Below the pieces are notes generated by a model, which was not told the origin of the DNA, did no database searches, and was given only the letters and a program-made list of their open reading frames with translations. Below, piece by piece: positions 1 through 8,562 of a DNA stretch of 64,000 bases (position 1 is the first letter of the stretch; every line of letters begins with the position of its first letter). The stretch is from Alphaproteobacteria bacterium AO1-B. GTDB taxonomy: Bacteria; Pseudomonadota; Alphaproteobacteria; Rhizobiales; Stappiaceae. The position numbers were made by a program, and so were the translations under genes. The stretch covers positions 124,001 through 188,000 of the forward strand of contig MLAX01000006.1 in the NCBI GenBank assembly GCA_001890945.1, read 5' to 3'.

Positions 1-366
1 GCGTCGCTCAAGATTGCCAATGTCGATCCGGAAATCGCGTCCTTGCGCGCTGGCGACATGCACACCTTTGAACCGGAAGCAAATGAACGGTTCTCAGCCA
101 TTGTCTTCAATGAGGTTCTTCACTTTGCCGAAGATCCGGCGGCCGTTGTTGAGCGCTACCTGCCGTACCTCAAGCACGACGGCGTGATCGCTCTGTCAAT
201 GTACTCTCCGAATAAACCGAACTCCGGTGCCAACAAGCTCATTGCGAAGCTGTGGGATGCCACGGATGATGCGAGCAAATGGGACGTGCTCGATGATTAT
301 CGGCTGACGTCGGACAAAAAGGGCAGTGTGACCTGGCGGATGCGGTTGGTGAAACCGGTCGCCTGA
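1..366 (+). CDS. SAM-dependent methyltransferase, C-terminal part (5' truncated)
   Basis: The reading frame is open from base 1 and ends at 366, so the N-terminal half with the SAM-binding glycine loop lies outside the window. The visible part has the late class I methyltransferase pattern: an acidic strand (NVDPEI), a GDM segment, a strand followed by FNEVLHF, and a strand of the type GVIALSMY. This suits a small-molecule methyltransferase, but the substrate cannot be told. A strong terminator follows within 30 bases. Confidence 0.7.
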   Translation, partial: ASLKIANVDPEIASLRAGDMHTFEPEANERFSAIVFNEVLHFAEDPAAVVERYLPYLKHDGVIALSMYSPNKPNSGANKLIAKLWDATDDASKWDVLDDYRLTSDKKGSVTWRMRLVKPVA

Positions 367-392
367 TCCGGACCCCATATGTTGAGAAACGA

Positions 393-424
393 GAGCCGCT
401 CTTGGAGACAAGGGCGGCTCTTTT
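393..424. terminator. Bidirectional rho-independent terminator
   Basis: A GAGCCGC / GCGGCTC stem (393-399 with 414-420) is followed by TTTT on the plus strand. It lies between two convergent genes, the methyltransferase ending at 366 and the SOUL gene ending at 426, so it probably serves the rightward unit and perhaps both. Confidence 0.75.
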
Positions 425-425
425 G

Positions 426-1022
426 CTATCCGGAGATCCGGATCTGCACCTCGTTGCGCCGGAAGGGCGGTGGGGTCAACGGATCATTGAAAAACGCAAA
501 GGTTGGCGGCCCCAGGGCCGTGAGCCCTTCTTCTTGCAGGAACGCTTCAAGTCTTGCCTGATGCTCTTTCAGATTTTGCGGAGACCATCGCCCGGAAAAC
601 CGGATCGTCGCAACCGTCGCGTCCGAGATCGGGACTATGGAAACCCTAGAGTCCTCAGGCTTCGGCGCAGTTTCTGGTGAAAAATCGGACGGCAGATAGA
701 ACGCGACCGTCCAGCTTTCCGCATTCGTTGGGCTTTGGATGACTGGCGCTGTCATCGAGATCTTGTCGTCCGCTCCGTTGTTTCCCGAGATGTAGCGGAA
801 CAGGATCCGGAATGCGTCGCGGGCCGCCTCGTCCCGGTCACCCAGGACTGTTACCTCTGCAGCGGCCGCTGATTTGTATTGCCGGATTTCGATTGGACCG
901 TGGGACGCAACCAGTGTGAATTGTGGTTGCTCCAAAAACCTCGACATGTTGGACCAGAGCAGTGTTCCGATACCACCGAGTAGAAGGAGGGTGCCAAGCG
1001 TGATTGCAAAATACTTCAGCAT
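426..1022 (-). CDS. SOUL-family haem-binding protein, membrane-anchored
   Basis: This 198-residue product starts with a hydrophobic segment (about residues 2-24), a membrane anchor or uncleaved signal. A SOUL/HBP domain follows: an early GPIEIRQY strand, then KISMTAPV, which is typical of the family, and a conserved Pro-rich end (NDPLTPPPFRRNEV). SOUL proteins bind haem or porphyrin; the physiological role in bacteria is not established. The frame is open further upstream to 1133, but the ATG at 1022 is preferred because it places the hydrophobic segment at the N-terminus. No strong Shine-Dalgarno is visible. Confidence 0.8.
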   Translation of the reverse strand: MLKYFAITLGTLLLLGGIGTLLWSNMSRFLEQPQFTLVASHGPIEIRQYKSAAAAEVTVLGDRDEAARDAFRILFRYISGNNGADDKISMTAPVIQSPTNAESWTVAFYLPSDFSPETAPKPEDSRVSIVPISDATVATIRFSGRWSPQNLKEHQARLEAFLQEEGLTALGPPTFAFFNDPLTPPPFRRNEVQIRISG

Positions 1023-1114
1023 GAAATGTGTACGAGCCACGCGGCGGAAAGGACCACTTATTGATGGGTGCCGGCCCGGCAATCCGCTCTGAACGAGTAG
1101 AAACGATCCTATTC

Positions 1115-2488
1115 TCAGTCCGGAGGTGACCATCCGGCCTGTTTGAGGTAGCCGGCCACGCGGTCCGGGTGGGCTGGGTCCCGCATGATGCGCGCAATGA
1201 CCTCGTCGATTGGAATGGGCCAGGTTTCCATCAGGATTTTGGCATGTCTTTGAGCCGCCTCGGTGTGGCCCAGGGCTTGGTGTGCGGCAATCTTGAAGGC
1301 CAGCATGCCAGAGCTGACGGGCTCTCCTTGTTCGGCTGCAATCTGAAGTGCCTGAAGGGTCTCAGCGTAGTTGCCAAGAAAGAAGTTGGCGACTGCATAG
1401 ACATTCCGGTTCGCGGTGCGATGCAGTTTCTCTTGAGCCTCAATGAGGGGCCGCGATAGATCCAGCGCCAGCTGGAAGTCACCATTTGCCAAGGCCACCG
1501 TGCCATAAATCTCAAGAATATGAAGATCCGCTGGCGCCATTGCGTTTGCCCGCGCCGACAGTCGGCTTGCTTCTGTATAGTCACCATTCGCCATGGCGGC
1601 CCAAGAGGCGGCAGACTGCGACCAGGGATCGGTCGGATCCAGCGCCACGGCCTTGTCCGCATAAGAGCGCGCTTGGGTTTTAAGCGTTTCCTTCTGATCG
1701 CCGGCCGGGCTCAGCAAAGCAAGTGTCCCGGTGGTCTGGGCCGCGCCCGCATACCCCCCCGCATAGTCCGGGTCGAGGCGGATAGCTTCTTTGAAAAAAC
1801 CGAGCGACAGCCGCTGCCGCTCAACGTCGAAGATCGGAAAAATGAGATCGCGCGCCTGCTCCGCCATATTGACGGCTTGCAGCGCAGCCGGAGACTTCTC
1901 CAGGATGGCTTGCCTCTCAACCAACCTGCCCGAAGACGCGCTGATCTCACTCGAATGAGTGTGAAACCCATAGATGAGAAACGTTGCGCCGAAGGCCGTC
2001 AGCATAAAGAGCGCTGCTCCTGCCACCCAGTATGGCAGTGCGCGATGTCGCTGTGGTTGATCGGGGAGGGGAAGGTCGGGAGCGGGTGACGGGTCGTCGA
2101 TTCCGATGGACGCTGCATCGGAGACTGTTTCGAACCGCGGCGTGTATCCGCCACTGTCAATATGAATGCGAACCTTCGCATCCCGGCCTTCATCCTCATA
2201 ATACTCGGCAAGCCGTCGACGGAGCCGGCGTGCGTCGACCCTCACGACATTTTCAGGGTCCCCGTCCGTCTCGGCACGCCGCCCATAAACATCTTGAGCG
2301 ATGGTTTTCCCCCGGATGCCATCGCCGCGCCCGTGAACGGTTTCAAGGACGACATATTCCAGGAAACTCTTGAGTCGATCCGCGTTCCAAAAGGTGGCGC
2401 TCGCCAGGATCTCCGACAAAGCTGATAGAATCTGCGCCGAGTCACCGTGAAATTCACTGGATTCAATTGTGGGGTCAGTCTTTGCCAT
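1115..2488 (-). CDS. Winged-helix-like / TPR single-pass membrane protein
   Basis: A 457-residue protein in three parts. Residues about 12-120 form a basic, helical domain of the sort found at the N-terminus of alphaproteobacterial CadC-like or adenylate-cyclase-associated TPR proteins. It holds a regulator-like stretch, VVRVDARRLRRRLAEYY. Residues 152-175 are one transmembrane helix. The rest is alpha-helical with TPR-like repeats (LDPDYAGGYAGAA, LDPTDPWSQSAASWAAM). The topology suggests a cytoplasmic nucleic-acid or protein-binding domain coupled to a periplasmic TPR sensor, in the manner of CadC. The domain assignment is by pattern, and the target is unknown. It lies 92 bases upstream of the SOUL gene on the same strand. 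Confidence 0.65.
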   Translation of the reverse strand: MAKTDPTIESSEFHGDSAQILSALSEILASATFWNADRLKSFLEYVVLETVHGRGDGIRGKTIAQDVYGRRAETDGDPENVVRVDARRLRRRLAEYYEDEGRDAKVRIHIDSGGYTPRFETVSDAASIGIDDPSPAPDLPLPDQPQRHRALPYWVAGAALFMLTAFGATFLIYGFHTHSSEISASSGRLVERQAILEKSPAALQAVNMAEQARDLIFPIFDVERQRLSLGFFKEAIRLDPDYAGGYAGAAQTTGTLALLSPAGDQKETLKTQARSYADKAVALDPTDPWSQSAASWAAMANGDYTEASRLSARANAMAPADLHILEIYGTVALANGDFQLALDLSRPLIEAQEKLHRTANRNVYAVANFFLGNYAETLQALQIAAEQGEPVSSGMLAFKIAAHQALGHTEAAQRHAKILMETWPIPIDEVIARIMRDPAHPDRVAGYLKQAGWSPPD

Positions 2489-2637
2489 TATAGCGATATG
2501 TTTGCATCAAAAGGCGTTGAATAACAATAGAAAATGACGTAGCGGCAGTTTCGTGTCACGGTTTATGTCACCGTGTTTCACTTGTCTTATGGGTTGTACA
2601 CCGCGATATTGCTCCACACAGGAGATTCCGGCGGCTC

Positions 2638-2874
2638 ATGTCATATGCGGAGCAGATCAAATCGTGGTTTCCCGAAGATTGGCCCATTGTTTTGGAAAAC
2701 TGTGCGGCCAATCCGGAGATCGAGGAGATTTGTTCAGACCTTGCCCGGCTCGCTAAGGACCTTGAAACGGCGGAAGACAACATTGCATTCATGTCGAGCA
2801 ACCTGAAGCAGGATGTGCTGAAGACTATGGAAGCTCTGGCTCAGGAAATCAGGCAAAAACTAGACCTGAGCTGA
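2638..2874 (+). CDS. Small hypothetical acidic helical protein
   Basis: A 78-residue, acidic, mostly helical protein (about residues 25-75 could form a coiled coil) with no cysteines and no signal peptide. An AGGAGA ribosome-binding site lies about 10 bases before the ATG, and a strong terminator follows. This supports a real gene, transcribed divergently from the wHTH-TPR gene. No family is recognised. Confidence 0.6.
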   Translation: MSYAEQIKSWFPEDWPIVLENCAANPEIEEICSDLARLAKDLETAEDNIAFMSSNLKQDVLKTMEALAQEIRQKLDLS

Positions 2875-2934
2875 TAAACAAAAAAGTGCGATTGTGGCCC
2901 CATCCTGACAAACGCATTCCTCCTGAGATGACTG

Positions 2935-2969
2935 CCGGGCATCTGCGTCACTGCAGATGCCCGGTTTTT
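2935..2969 (+). terminator. Rho-independent terminator
   Basis: A perfect 12-bp stem (CCGGGCATCTGC, 2935-2946, with its complement at 2953-2964), a 6-base loop and TTTTT. It ends the small gene at 2638-2874. Confidence 0.9.
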
Positions 2970-2989
2970 ATCATTTGTTTCCAGGCTCT

Positions 2990-3277
2990 CTAGTTCGGGA
3001 TCACGACAATCGTTGATTTGCCGCCCTCGTTCCGCAGAGCATGCACGTCGGCAAGATCAGGGTCGTTGATCCATGCTTTTGCGGCATCGGCGTCCGGAAA
3101 GGACAAAAGCGCGGCGATATTGGGCGCGTCTCCAGCGGACTCAAGGACAATCGGCTCCGGATCAACGGTTACAAGGGCACCGCCATGTCTGGCGAGCGCC
3201 GCCGGGGCCTTTTCGCGATAGGCGCCAAGGAGCTCCCGGTCGGTGATTGTGATCATGGCAAGGGCGTGGGTGGTCAT
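2990..3277 (-). CDS. DUF1330 family protein
   Basis: A 95-residue protein of the DUF1330 dimeric alpha-beta barrel type, shown by the strand pattern AMITITDRELLGAYREKAP, then GGALVTVD and LLSFPDADAAKAW. The family is of unknown function and structurally resembles small monooxygenase or EthD-like folds. The ATG at 3277 is preferred over the longer frame starting at 3328 because a GGAGA site lies 7-8 bases upstream. It is divergent from the LysR gene, 90 bases away, and is therefore its likely target. Confidence 0.85.
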   Translation of the reverse strand: MTTHALAMITITDRELLGAYREKAPAALARHGGALVTVDPEPIVLESAGDAPNIAALLSFPDADAAKAWINDPDLADVHALRNEGGKSTIVVIPN

Positions 3278-3367
3278 GAGAAAGTCTCCGTTGATTGCGA
3301 CACGCACAACATAAGAATCATCGATCATGATAAAAATTCTTCAATTACAGACGCATGATGTGCAAAA

Positions 3368-4267
3368 ATGCACACCATGGAAAAGTGGGACGACCTGAAA
3401 TTTGTTCTGGCGATTGCCAAGGCCGGGAACATCACCAAAGCAGCGCGCGGTTTGAAGGTTACCCATTCGACCGTTTCACGGCGCCTTGCAAGCCTGGAAG
3501 CAGAGCTTGGAACGCGGTTGTTTGAGCGGATACCTGAAGGGTTCCTGCCGACAGCGGCTGGGCAAGAGGCTTTGAACGTCGCTGGGCGTGTGGAGCGCGA
3601 AATGCTGGCGCTCGATACCAGCATCACAGCGCAAGACGCGGAACTGGAAGGACCGCTTCGCATCACCGCACCGCAATTGATGTTCCAGGTTCAGCTTGCT
3701 GACATCATGAAGGCCTTTGCCGAGATACATCCCCGGATCCAGATGGAGATGATTGCGGCCAACGAGATCCTGAGCCTTCACCGACGCGAGGCTGATGTGG
3801 CGGTCCGGGTGACCAACAGGCCGGACGAAGCCTTGTTTGGCCGGCTCGCAACGCGTCAAAAGCGGACCTATTACATCTCAACGGACTATGCGCTCCAATT
3901 CGGAGAGTCGCTTGCGGCCAATCCGTCAAACGCCGAGATCGGATGTCTCGTCTTCAAATGGGCGTCGCAAAGCGTGCCCAAGCGCATTCTCGCCCGATTT
4001 CCGAATGCCTTTGTTAGTGTCATGGCTGATGACATGATCGCGGCCCATGCAGCCGCCCGCGCAGGCCTCGGCATGGTCCACATGCCATGCTTTATGGGCG
4101 ATCCGGATCCGGATCTGATGCGTGTTCCCGGTCTGGAACCCGAGCATTATCTCGATATCTGGTTGTTGACGCACCCGGACCTTAAAAATGTTGCCCGTAT
4201 CCGGGCATTCATGCGCTTTGCGGCAGAGGCGTTCGCCAAAAAGAGCCAGTTCTATGAAGGTGACTGA
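3368..4267 (+). CDS. LysR-family transcriptional regulator
   Basis: A 299-residue LysR protein. Residues about 5-64 form the winged HTH (ITKAARGLKVTHSTVSRRLASLE). A linker helix and a two-lobed periplasmic-binding-like effector domain follow. It is divergently arranged with the DUF1330 gene, the usual LysR regulator/target geometry. The effector is unknown. A second ATG three codons downstream could also start translation. Confidence 0.9.
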   Translation: MHTMEKWDDLKFVLAIAKAGNITKAARGLKVTHSTVSRRLASLEAELGTRLFERIPEGFLPTAAGQEALNVAGRVEREMLALDTSITAQDAELEGPLRITAPQLMFQVQLADIMKAFAEIHPRIQMEMIAANEILSLHRREADVAVRVTNRPDEALFGRLATRQKRTYYISTDYALQFGESLAANPSNAEIGCLVFKWASQSVPKRILARFPNAFVSVMADDMIAAHAAARAGLGMVHMPCFMGDPDPDLMRVPGLEPEHYLDIWLLTHPDLKNVARIRAFMRFAAEAFAKKSQFYEGD

Positions 4268-4275
4268 TGAGCGGC

Positions 4276-5061
4276 TCAGTGAGCCCGCGCAAGAAACCAG
4301 GATCGTGTCGCATCATCCGCCGGTAAAAGTGTTTCGATGCGGATGTCATCGAGAGCGGCATCGGAACTCATTCCGATGGTCGCGATCATGGAAAACAGGC
4401 TGAGCTCCGCGCCGTCAACATCGATCTTGAGGGCAAGAACCGGCTCGGGCGGGCCATCAGGAACGGCCTCCATCGCCGCTCGGACACCGGGCAAATCCAA
4501 GAGATCTTTCAAAAGGTCCTGGGCTTCCTGATCATTCGGCCGGCGGGCAGCCTCCATCTCGACGATGCGCATCAGCGCCCGGGCGCTGTCGGTCCAATTG
4601 CGCAGACGGTCCCTGACCGGTCCGGGGCTTAATATGGCCCGCAGGATATTCATCTCGGTGGTGTTTCCAAGAAAGGCAAAGAAGGACTGTGCCGAGAGAT
4701 TGGCCTTTTGCACCGTCCAGATGCGGTCAACACTGAACGCAGGAAATGGCTCATGACCGGTCAAGACATGATCGATTGACGCCTGGACCGCCGCGCGGGT
4801 TTCTGCGCTCCATCTCTGGTCCATCGAGGGGGCGGCATATCCGGCAGACACCAGCATCGTGTCTACCTCCGCGACAGGCATGCCAAGCGCCAATCCAAGC
4901 TGCGAGATGGCCATTCGGCTGGGTTTTGACCGGCCGGTTTCCAGAAAACTGATGTGCCGCTGGGAAAGCCCGGCTTCCAGAGCAAGGTCTAGTTGGCTGA
5001 GCCGCCGTCGCGATCGCCAGGTTTTCAGGAGTTCGGGAAACTTTGAGGCTGTCTGTGTCAT
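4276..5061 (-). CDS. XRE-family regulator with MmyB-like ligand-binding domain
   Basis: A 261-residue protein. An N-terminal XRE HTH (about residues 10-62, LSQLDLALEAGLSQRHISFLETGRSKPS) is followed by an MmyB-type C-terminal domain, recognised from the MDQRWSAETRAAV and FPAFSVDRIW segments. Relatives bind hydrophobic small molecules and often repress a divergent gene. The ATG at 5061 is chosen over the longer frame because the HTH begins close behind it. It diverges from the small membrane protein gene at 5173, its likely target. Confidence 0.85.
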   Translation of the reverse strand: MTQTASKFPELLKTWRSRRRLSQLDLALEAGLSQRHISFLETGRSKPSRMAISQLGLALGMPVAEVDTMLVSAGYAAPSMDQRWSAETRAAVQASIDHVLTGHEPFPAFSVDRIWTVQKANLSAQSFFAFLGNTTEMNILRAILSPGPVRDRLRNWTDSARALMRIVEMEAARRPNDQEAQDLLKDLLDLPGVRAAMEAVPDGPPEPVLALKIDVDGAELSLFSMIATIGMSSDAALDDIRIETLLPADDATRSWFLARAH

Positions 5062-5172
5062 GCACTGACTATTCCGGTATGTCGGCGGCTTGTCCATTAC
5101 CTCCAAGGTAATTGAGATCAGTCACGGCTTCGGCATCCTTTGGGACGTACACGCTCACAGGAGACTGGAAAA

Positions 5173-5601
5173 ATGACTGCAGAACAATTTGGAAAACGCG
5201 TTTTGGCCGCTAATGCCCTTTTTTGTGCGGCATGCGGCTTTGCCCTAATCATTTTGCCGGGCGTCTTGACGGAATTGATGTTCAACACCTCCAGCAGTTG
5301 GTTGTTTACCGGAGCACTTGCCCTTGGGGCTAGCTTGGTGGCGACTGCTGCGGTTCTCCTTTGGGCCGGCCGGGACACGGCTCGATTGGCTCAACGGCTC
5401 TATCTGTTTGCTGCCCTGGATGCGGCATGGGTGCTTGCAAGTGCCATCGTGCTTGTGGAGTTTGCGGCGGCGTTCACGGCACCAGGCTGGTACATCGTTG
5501 CCGGCATCGCACTGATCGTTGCCGACTTTGCTGTGGCCGAGTTTCTGGCGGCGCGCAAACTCTCAACACCGGCGCATCGCTACCAACGCGCCGATGCATG
5601 A
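5173..5601 (+). CDS. Four-helix hypothetical membrane protein
   Basis: A 142-residue protein with about four hydrophobic helices (LIILPGVLTELMF, TGALALGASLVATAAVLLW, LYLFAALDAAWVLASAIVL, WYIVAGIALIVADFAVAEFL). The start at 5173 follows AGGAG by ten bases. It is divergent from the XRE/MmyB regulator, suggesting control by it. The function is not known. Confidence 0.75.
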   Translation: MTAEQFGKRVLAANALFCAACGFALIILPGVLTELMFNTSSSWLFTGALALGASLVATAAVLLWAGRDTARLAQRLYLFAALDAAWVLASAIVLVEFAAAFTAPGWYIVAGIALIVADFAVAEFLAARKLSTPAHRYQRADA

Positions 5602-5648
5602 CATTGCACTAAACAAGTTGAACGGGCCGCAGATCCCTGCGGCCTTGA

Positions 5649-6110
5649 TCAGATCCAGCGGCGGACTTTGGTGAGATAGTCCAGATAGTCTTCGCCGAAC
5701 TTGTCTGCCAGCCGCGTTTCTTCCGGTTTGATCTGAAACTCGGTCATATACCAGATGAAAAGCGGCCCGACCACGATCAGGGTCAAGGTGCCCAGGTAGA
5801 TCCCGGCGGCAAGCAGAAACAGCAGAAGGCCGAGATACATCGGGTTCCGGCTGATCCGGTAAAACCCACTCGTGACAAGGGTCGAGGCTTCTTCCGGGTG
5901 CATCGGGTGCACGGTGGTCCTGGCCCTCAGAAATGCCAAGACAGCCTGACCACCGAGCGCGCAGCCGGTAAGGACGATGATCAGAGCGACCGGCGCGTTG
6001 AACGGCGGTGCGACGGAGGCAAACGGCAGAACGATGTGTCCGGCGTAAAGAAGCCCGAGGCAGACAAGGAAAACGACCGGCGGCGGGACTTTCAGTTCCA
6101 AGGCGTTCAC
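5649..6110 (-). CDS. Isoprenylcysteine carboxyl methyltransferase-like membrane methyltransferase
   Basis: A 153-residue membrane protein with the ICMT/PEMT (phospholipid methyltransferase) signature: TSGFYRISRNPMYLG followed by hydrophobic helices and an EE pair near the C-terminus (IKPEETRLADKFGEDYLDY). Such enzymes use SAM on lipid or prenyl substrates. Its start overlaps the end of the nitrile hydratase accessory gene by 4 bases, so it is probably the last gene of that operon. A link to nitrile metabolism is not evident. Confidence 0.85.
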   Translation of the reverse strand: MNALELKVPPPVVFLVCLGLLYAGHIVLPFASVAPPFNAPVALIIVLTGCALGGQAVLAFLRARTTVHPMHPEEASTLVTSGFYRISRNPMYLGLLLFLLAAGIYLGTLTLIVVGPLFIWYMTEFQIKPEETRLADKFGEDYLDYLTKVRRWI

Positions 6111-6460
6111 CTCTTCAGCTCGATCGGTTCGCCATGCGGCGTGGCGCGTGCTGCCCGGTCCCAGGCATCGCGCAACCCCTGTAGCTGGCCGGCCGCGGCG
6201 ATCCCCTTGCGGGTCAAGAGGAGTTCAAAGGCGCTCAGCCAGTGATCGTAGTAGCCAAGGCAGGCCCCGCTGCCGTCGCCGTCCTTCGCCAGCTCCGCCC
6301 CAAGCGTTTCGGCCCATTCGTTCCAGGAAAACATGCCGTTTTCATGCGCTTTCACTGTCATTGCAAAGATGCGGGCCTCCCAAGGCTCGGAAAAGACCGG
6401 CCCGCCGTCCTGATCAAGCGGCAGTTTCGGCGTCGCAAGCACGGGATCAGGCAAGGTCAA
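6107..6460 (-). CDS. Nitrile hydratase accessory (activator) protein
   Basis: The product of about 117 residues has the accessory-protein pattern LPLDQDGGPVFSEPWEARIFAMTV, which is homologous to the beta-subunit N-terminal region. Such proteins deliver cobalt to the alpha subunit by subunit swapping. No ATG fits. The TTG at 6460 has GGGAG seven bases upstream and overlaps the end of the beta gene by 14 bases. A GTG at 6442 is the alternative. The longer in-frame stretch back to 6610 lies inside the beta gene and is rejected. Confidence 0.8.
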   Translation of the reverse strand: MTLPDPVLATPKLPLDQDGGPVFSEPWEARIFAMTVKAHENGMFSWNEWAETLGAELAKDGDGSGACLGYYDHWLSAFELLLTRKGIAAAGQLQGLRDAWDRAARATPHGEPIELKR

Positions 6461-7106
6461 GATAGGGCTCCCACAGATCAATGCGCAGGGTGAGGCCCGG
6501 ATCGCTGTCCGGCCCCCAGATGTCGGTTCCCTTGAACAGCACCCCGTAAAGCCAGGCCGGCTGTTCGCCGCGCCCATGGGCGTTGGTGTCCGGGAAAACG
6601 TGAACGCCATGCACGGCCTCGATCACGCCAACTGTGTCGCGGGCATAGCGGGGCAGGCGGGTGTGGCCTTCCGGGTGCATCCGCTTCGTGCGTATCCTGT
6701 CGCCCACCTTGAACCGGGCCGGTTGCCGTTCCGGTCTGTCCGCCGGACCACCCTTTGCAAGGGCTGAGGCCACTTTGTCCGCCGTGAGCACCTGTTTGAC
6801 AGGTTTTGCCGGGACTTCCATGTGGCCGGTCTTTAGTTCGGCTTCGGTGATCAGTTCCTTGTCGAGACAGAGCTTTTCAAGGCCCCGGGTCCAGATTTCG
6901 TAATAGCTGGAAGTGAGGTAGATCGGCGGCGGCAGGGTTTCGCGGGCATGGCGCGAGGTGTCGATGTTCCAACTTCCTGTTCCGCCCATGGCGAGCGTGA
7001 TCGCAAAGGCGCGCTCTTCCCACTTGGCATGAAAATTCGGCTCGTTGTCCTCCAGCTCGATCGGACCGAAGCCCATTTGTCCGCCGAGATCCTGCGCACC
7101 GTTCAT
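6447..7106 (-). CDS. nthB: Nitrile hydratase beta subunit
   Basis: A 219-residue beta subunit that starts MNGAQDLGG, the conserved opening of the family. It contains WEERAFAITLAMG, the SYYEIWTRGLE segment and the SH3-like C-terminal domain (KVGDRIRTKRMHPEGHTRLPRYARDT). Together with the alpha subunit it hydrates nitriles to amides in the cytoplasm. Its start overlaps the alpha-subunit stop by 4 bases, so the two are translationally coupled. Confidence 0.95.
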   Translation of the reverse strand: MNGAQDLGGQMGFGPIELEDNEPNFHAKWEERAFAITLAMGGTGSWNIDTSRHARETLPPPIYLTSSYYEIWTRGLEKLCLDKELITEAELKTGHMEVPAKPVKQVLTADKVASALAKGGPADRPERQPARFKVGDRIRTKRMHPEGHTRLPRYARDTVGVIEAVHGVHVFPDTNAHGRGEQPAWLYGVLFKGTDIWGPDSDPGLTLRIDLWEPYLDLA

Positions 7107-7741
7107 CGGGCCGCCTCCAATTGGGAGGGCTCAAGCGCAAGCCCGGTGCCGATCATACTGTTGCGGGTGACGAGTTCTGCCAGTTGCTCTTCGGACCAGC
7201 CGCCGGTTCCGGAAGGGCGTTCGGGGATCACGAGATAGCGGATTTCAGCAGTGGAATCCCAGACGCGGATCTCCGTGTCCTTGGGCAGGCTGACGCCAAA
7301 TTCCAGAAGAACACCGCGAGGATCACGTACGGCTCGGGAGCGGTAGGGTGCGGATTTGTACCAGACCGGGGGCAGGCCAAGCACCGTCCACGGGTAACAG
7401 GAGCACAAGGTACAGACGACCATGTTGTGGGTGTTGGCGGTGTTTTCGACCACGACCATGTGTTCGCCCTGCCGGCCGGTGAAGCCGAACTCGGCAATCG
7501 CGGCGGTGGCATCTTCGCGCAAGCGTTCCAGATACGCCGGATCCGACCAGGCCCGGGCAACCACCTGCGCGCCGTTCTTGGGGCCAATCTTTGTCTCGTA
7601 CGTTTCGATCAGCTCATCAAGGGCGGGGGGATCGATGTAGCCCTTTTCCGTCAGAAGCGTTTCCAGCGCCCGCACCCGGAGCTCGATTTCCGAGAGTTCG
7701 GAATGGTCGTGATCGTGGTCATGGTCGTGATTGTGCGCCAT
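7103..7741 (-). CDS. nthA: Nitrile hydratase alpha subunit, cobalt type
   Basis: A 212-residue catalytic subunit. The metal-binding claw is C-T-L-C-S-C at residues 110-115; threonine in the second position marks the cobalt-type enzyme (iron-type has serine). The two later cysteines are normally oxidised to sulfinic and sulfenic acid. The N-terminus carries an unusual run of alternating His and Asp (residues 3-13) that could bind metal. It is first in the operon alpha-beta-accessory-ICMT. No amidase gene is nearby. Confidence 0.96.
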   Translation of the reverse strand: MAHNHDHDHDHDHSELSEIELRVRALETLLTEKGYIDPPALDELIETYETKIGPKNGAQVVARAWSDPAYLERLREDATAAIAEFGFTGRQGEHMVVVENTANTHNMVVCTLCSCYPWTVLGLPPVWYKSAPYRSRAVRDPRGVLLEFGVSLPKDTEIRVWDSTAEIRYLVIPERPSGTGGWSEEQLAELVTRNSMIGTGLALEPSQLEAAR

Positions 7742-7959
7742 GAGGGCTCCGTGAAAAATGTGATGCTTTACCGATGGAAATTCCGGCGTTGGATCTTGAG
7801 CTTAAGGCGGTAGACGGAGAGCGCCAAGAGGGCATCAATCAAAAATCGAGGATCTCGATTGGGGGCAACTTCGATACGGCATTTTACGTTTCTCCTTTTC
7901 CCCGGCAAAGTGGCCGTCATACGGGAGACGGAACCATTGCAGACACTGGGGAGACCTCA

Positions 7960-8457
7960 ATGAAACTCGGGCTCGGCGGCGGGTGCCACTGGTGCACCGA
8001 GGCCGTCTTTCAGACCCTTGCCGGGATTTCGAATGTCGAGCAGGGCTTTGTCCGCTCCGACCCGCCGAACCATGCCTGGTCGGAAGCTGTACTGGTCACC
8101 TTCGATCCGGTGGCGTTGCCGATGGAAGTGCTGGTCGAGGTTCATCTGCGTACCCATTCGGCAACATCGCACCACAAGATGCGCGGCAAATACCGCAGCG
8201 CGGTCTATACCTATGATGCGGGCACCGGTGTCCGCGTTTCCCAAATCCTGCACGACCTCCAGAAGCATTTTGAGGAACCGCTGGTCACCAAGGTGCTCAC
8301 TTTGTCGGCCTTCAAGCCGTCGGATGAGCGCTTTCAGAACTACTACCAGAACGGCCCCGAGCGCCCGTTCTGCAAGACCTACATCGACCCGAAGCTCAGC
8401 CTTTTAAGACGCGACTACGCCGCCCTCCTGCGCAAGGACGGCGAGGCGGCGGAGTAG
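7960..8457 (+). CDS. msrA: MsrA-like peptide methionine sulfoxide reductase
   Basis: A 165-residue MsrA-family protein with the active-site motif GGCHWCTEAVF (the family norm is GCFWG-E), a histidine-rich central segment, YRSAVY, and a late resolving-type cysteine in RPFCKTY. It repairs methionine-S-sulfoxide. The start at 7960 is preceded by GGGGAGA at a good distance; the frame upstream to 7774 lacks family sequence. The His-Trp-Cys variation in the active-site motif is slightly unusual. Confidence 0.8.
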   Translation: MKLGLGGGCHWCTEAVFQTLAGISNVEQGFVRSDPPNHAWSEAVLVTFDPVALPMEVLVEVHLRTHSATSHHKMRGKYRSAVYTYDAGTGVRVSQILHDLQKHFEEPLVTKVLTLSAFKPSDERFQNYYQNGPERPFCKTYIDPKLSLLRRDYAALLRKDGEAAE

Positions 8458-8478
8458 GTCGGAACCGCACACACTGTT

Positions 8479-8514
8479 GTCATCCCGGACGAAGCTACGC
8501 TTGTCCGGGATGAC
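8479..8514. repeat. Intergenic palindrome, GTCATCCCGGAC type
   Basis: A perfect 12-bp inverted repeat (8479-8490 and 8503-8514) around a 12-base loop, in the gap between the convergent msrA-like and DUF3088 genes. It belongs to a dispersed family of CCCGG/CCGGG palindromes in this window, and may also act as a transcription terminator or mRNA-stabilising hairpin. Confidence 0.7.
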
Positions 8515-8562
8515 GGCACAGACAGAGCATGTTTTTTCCTCCAGCTCCATCGCAACAATCGT

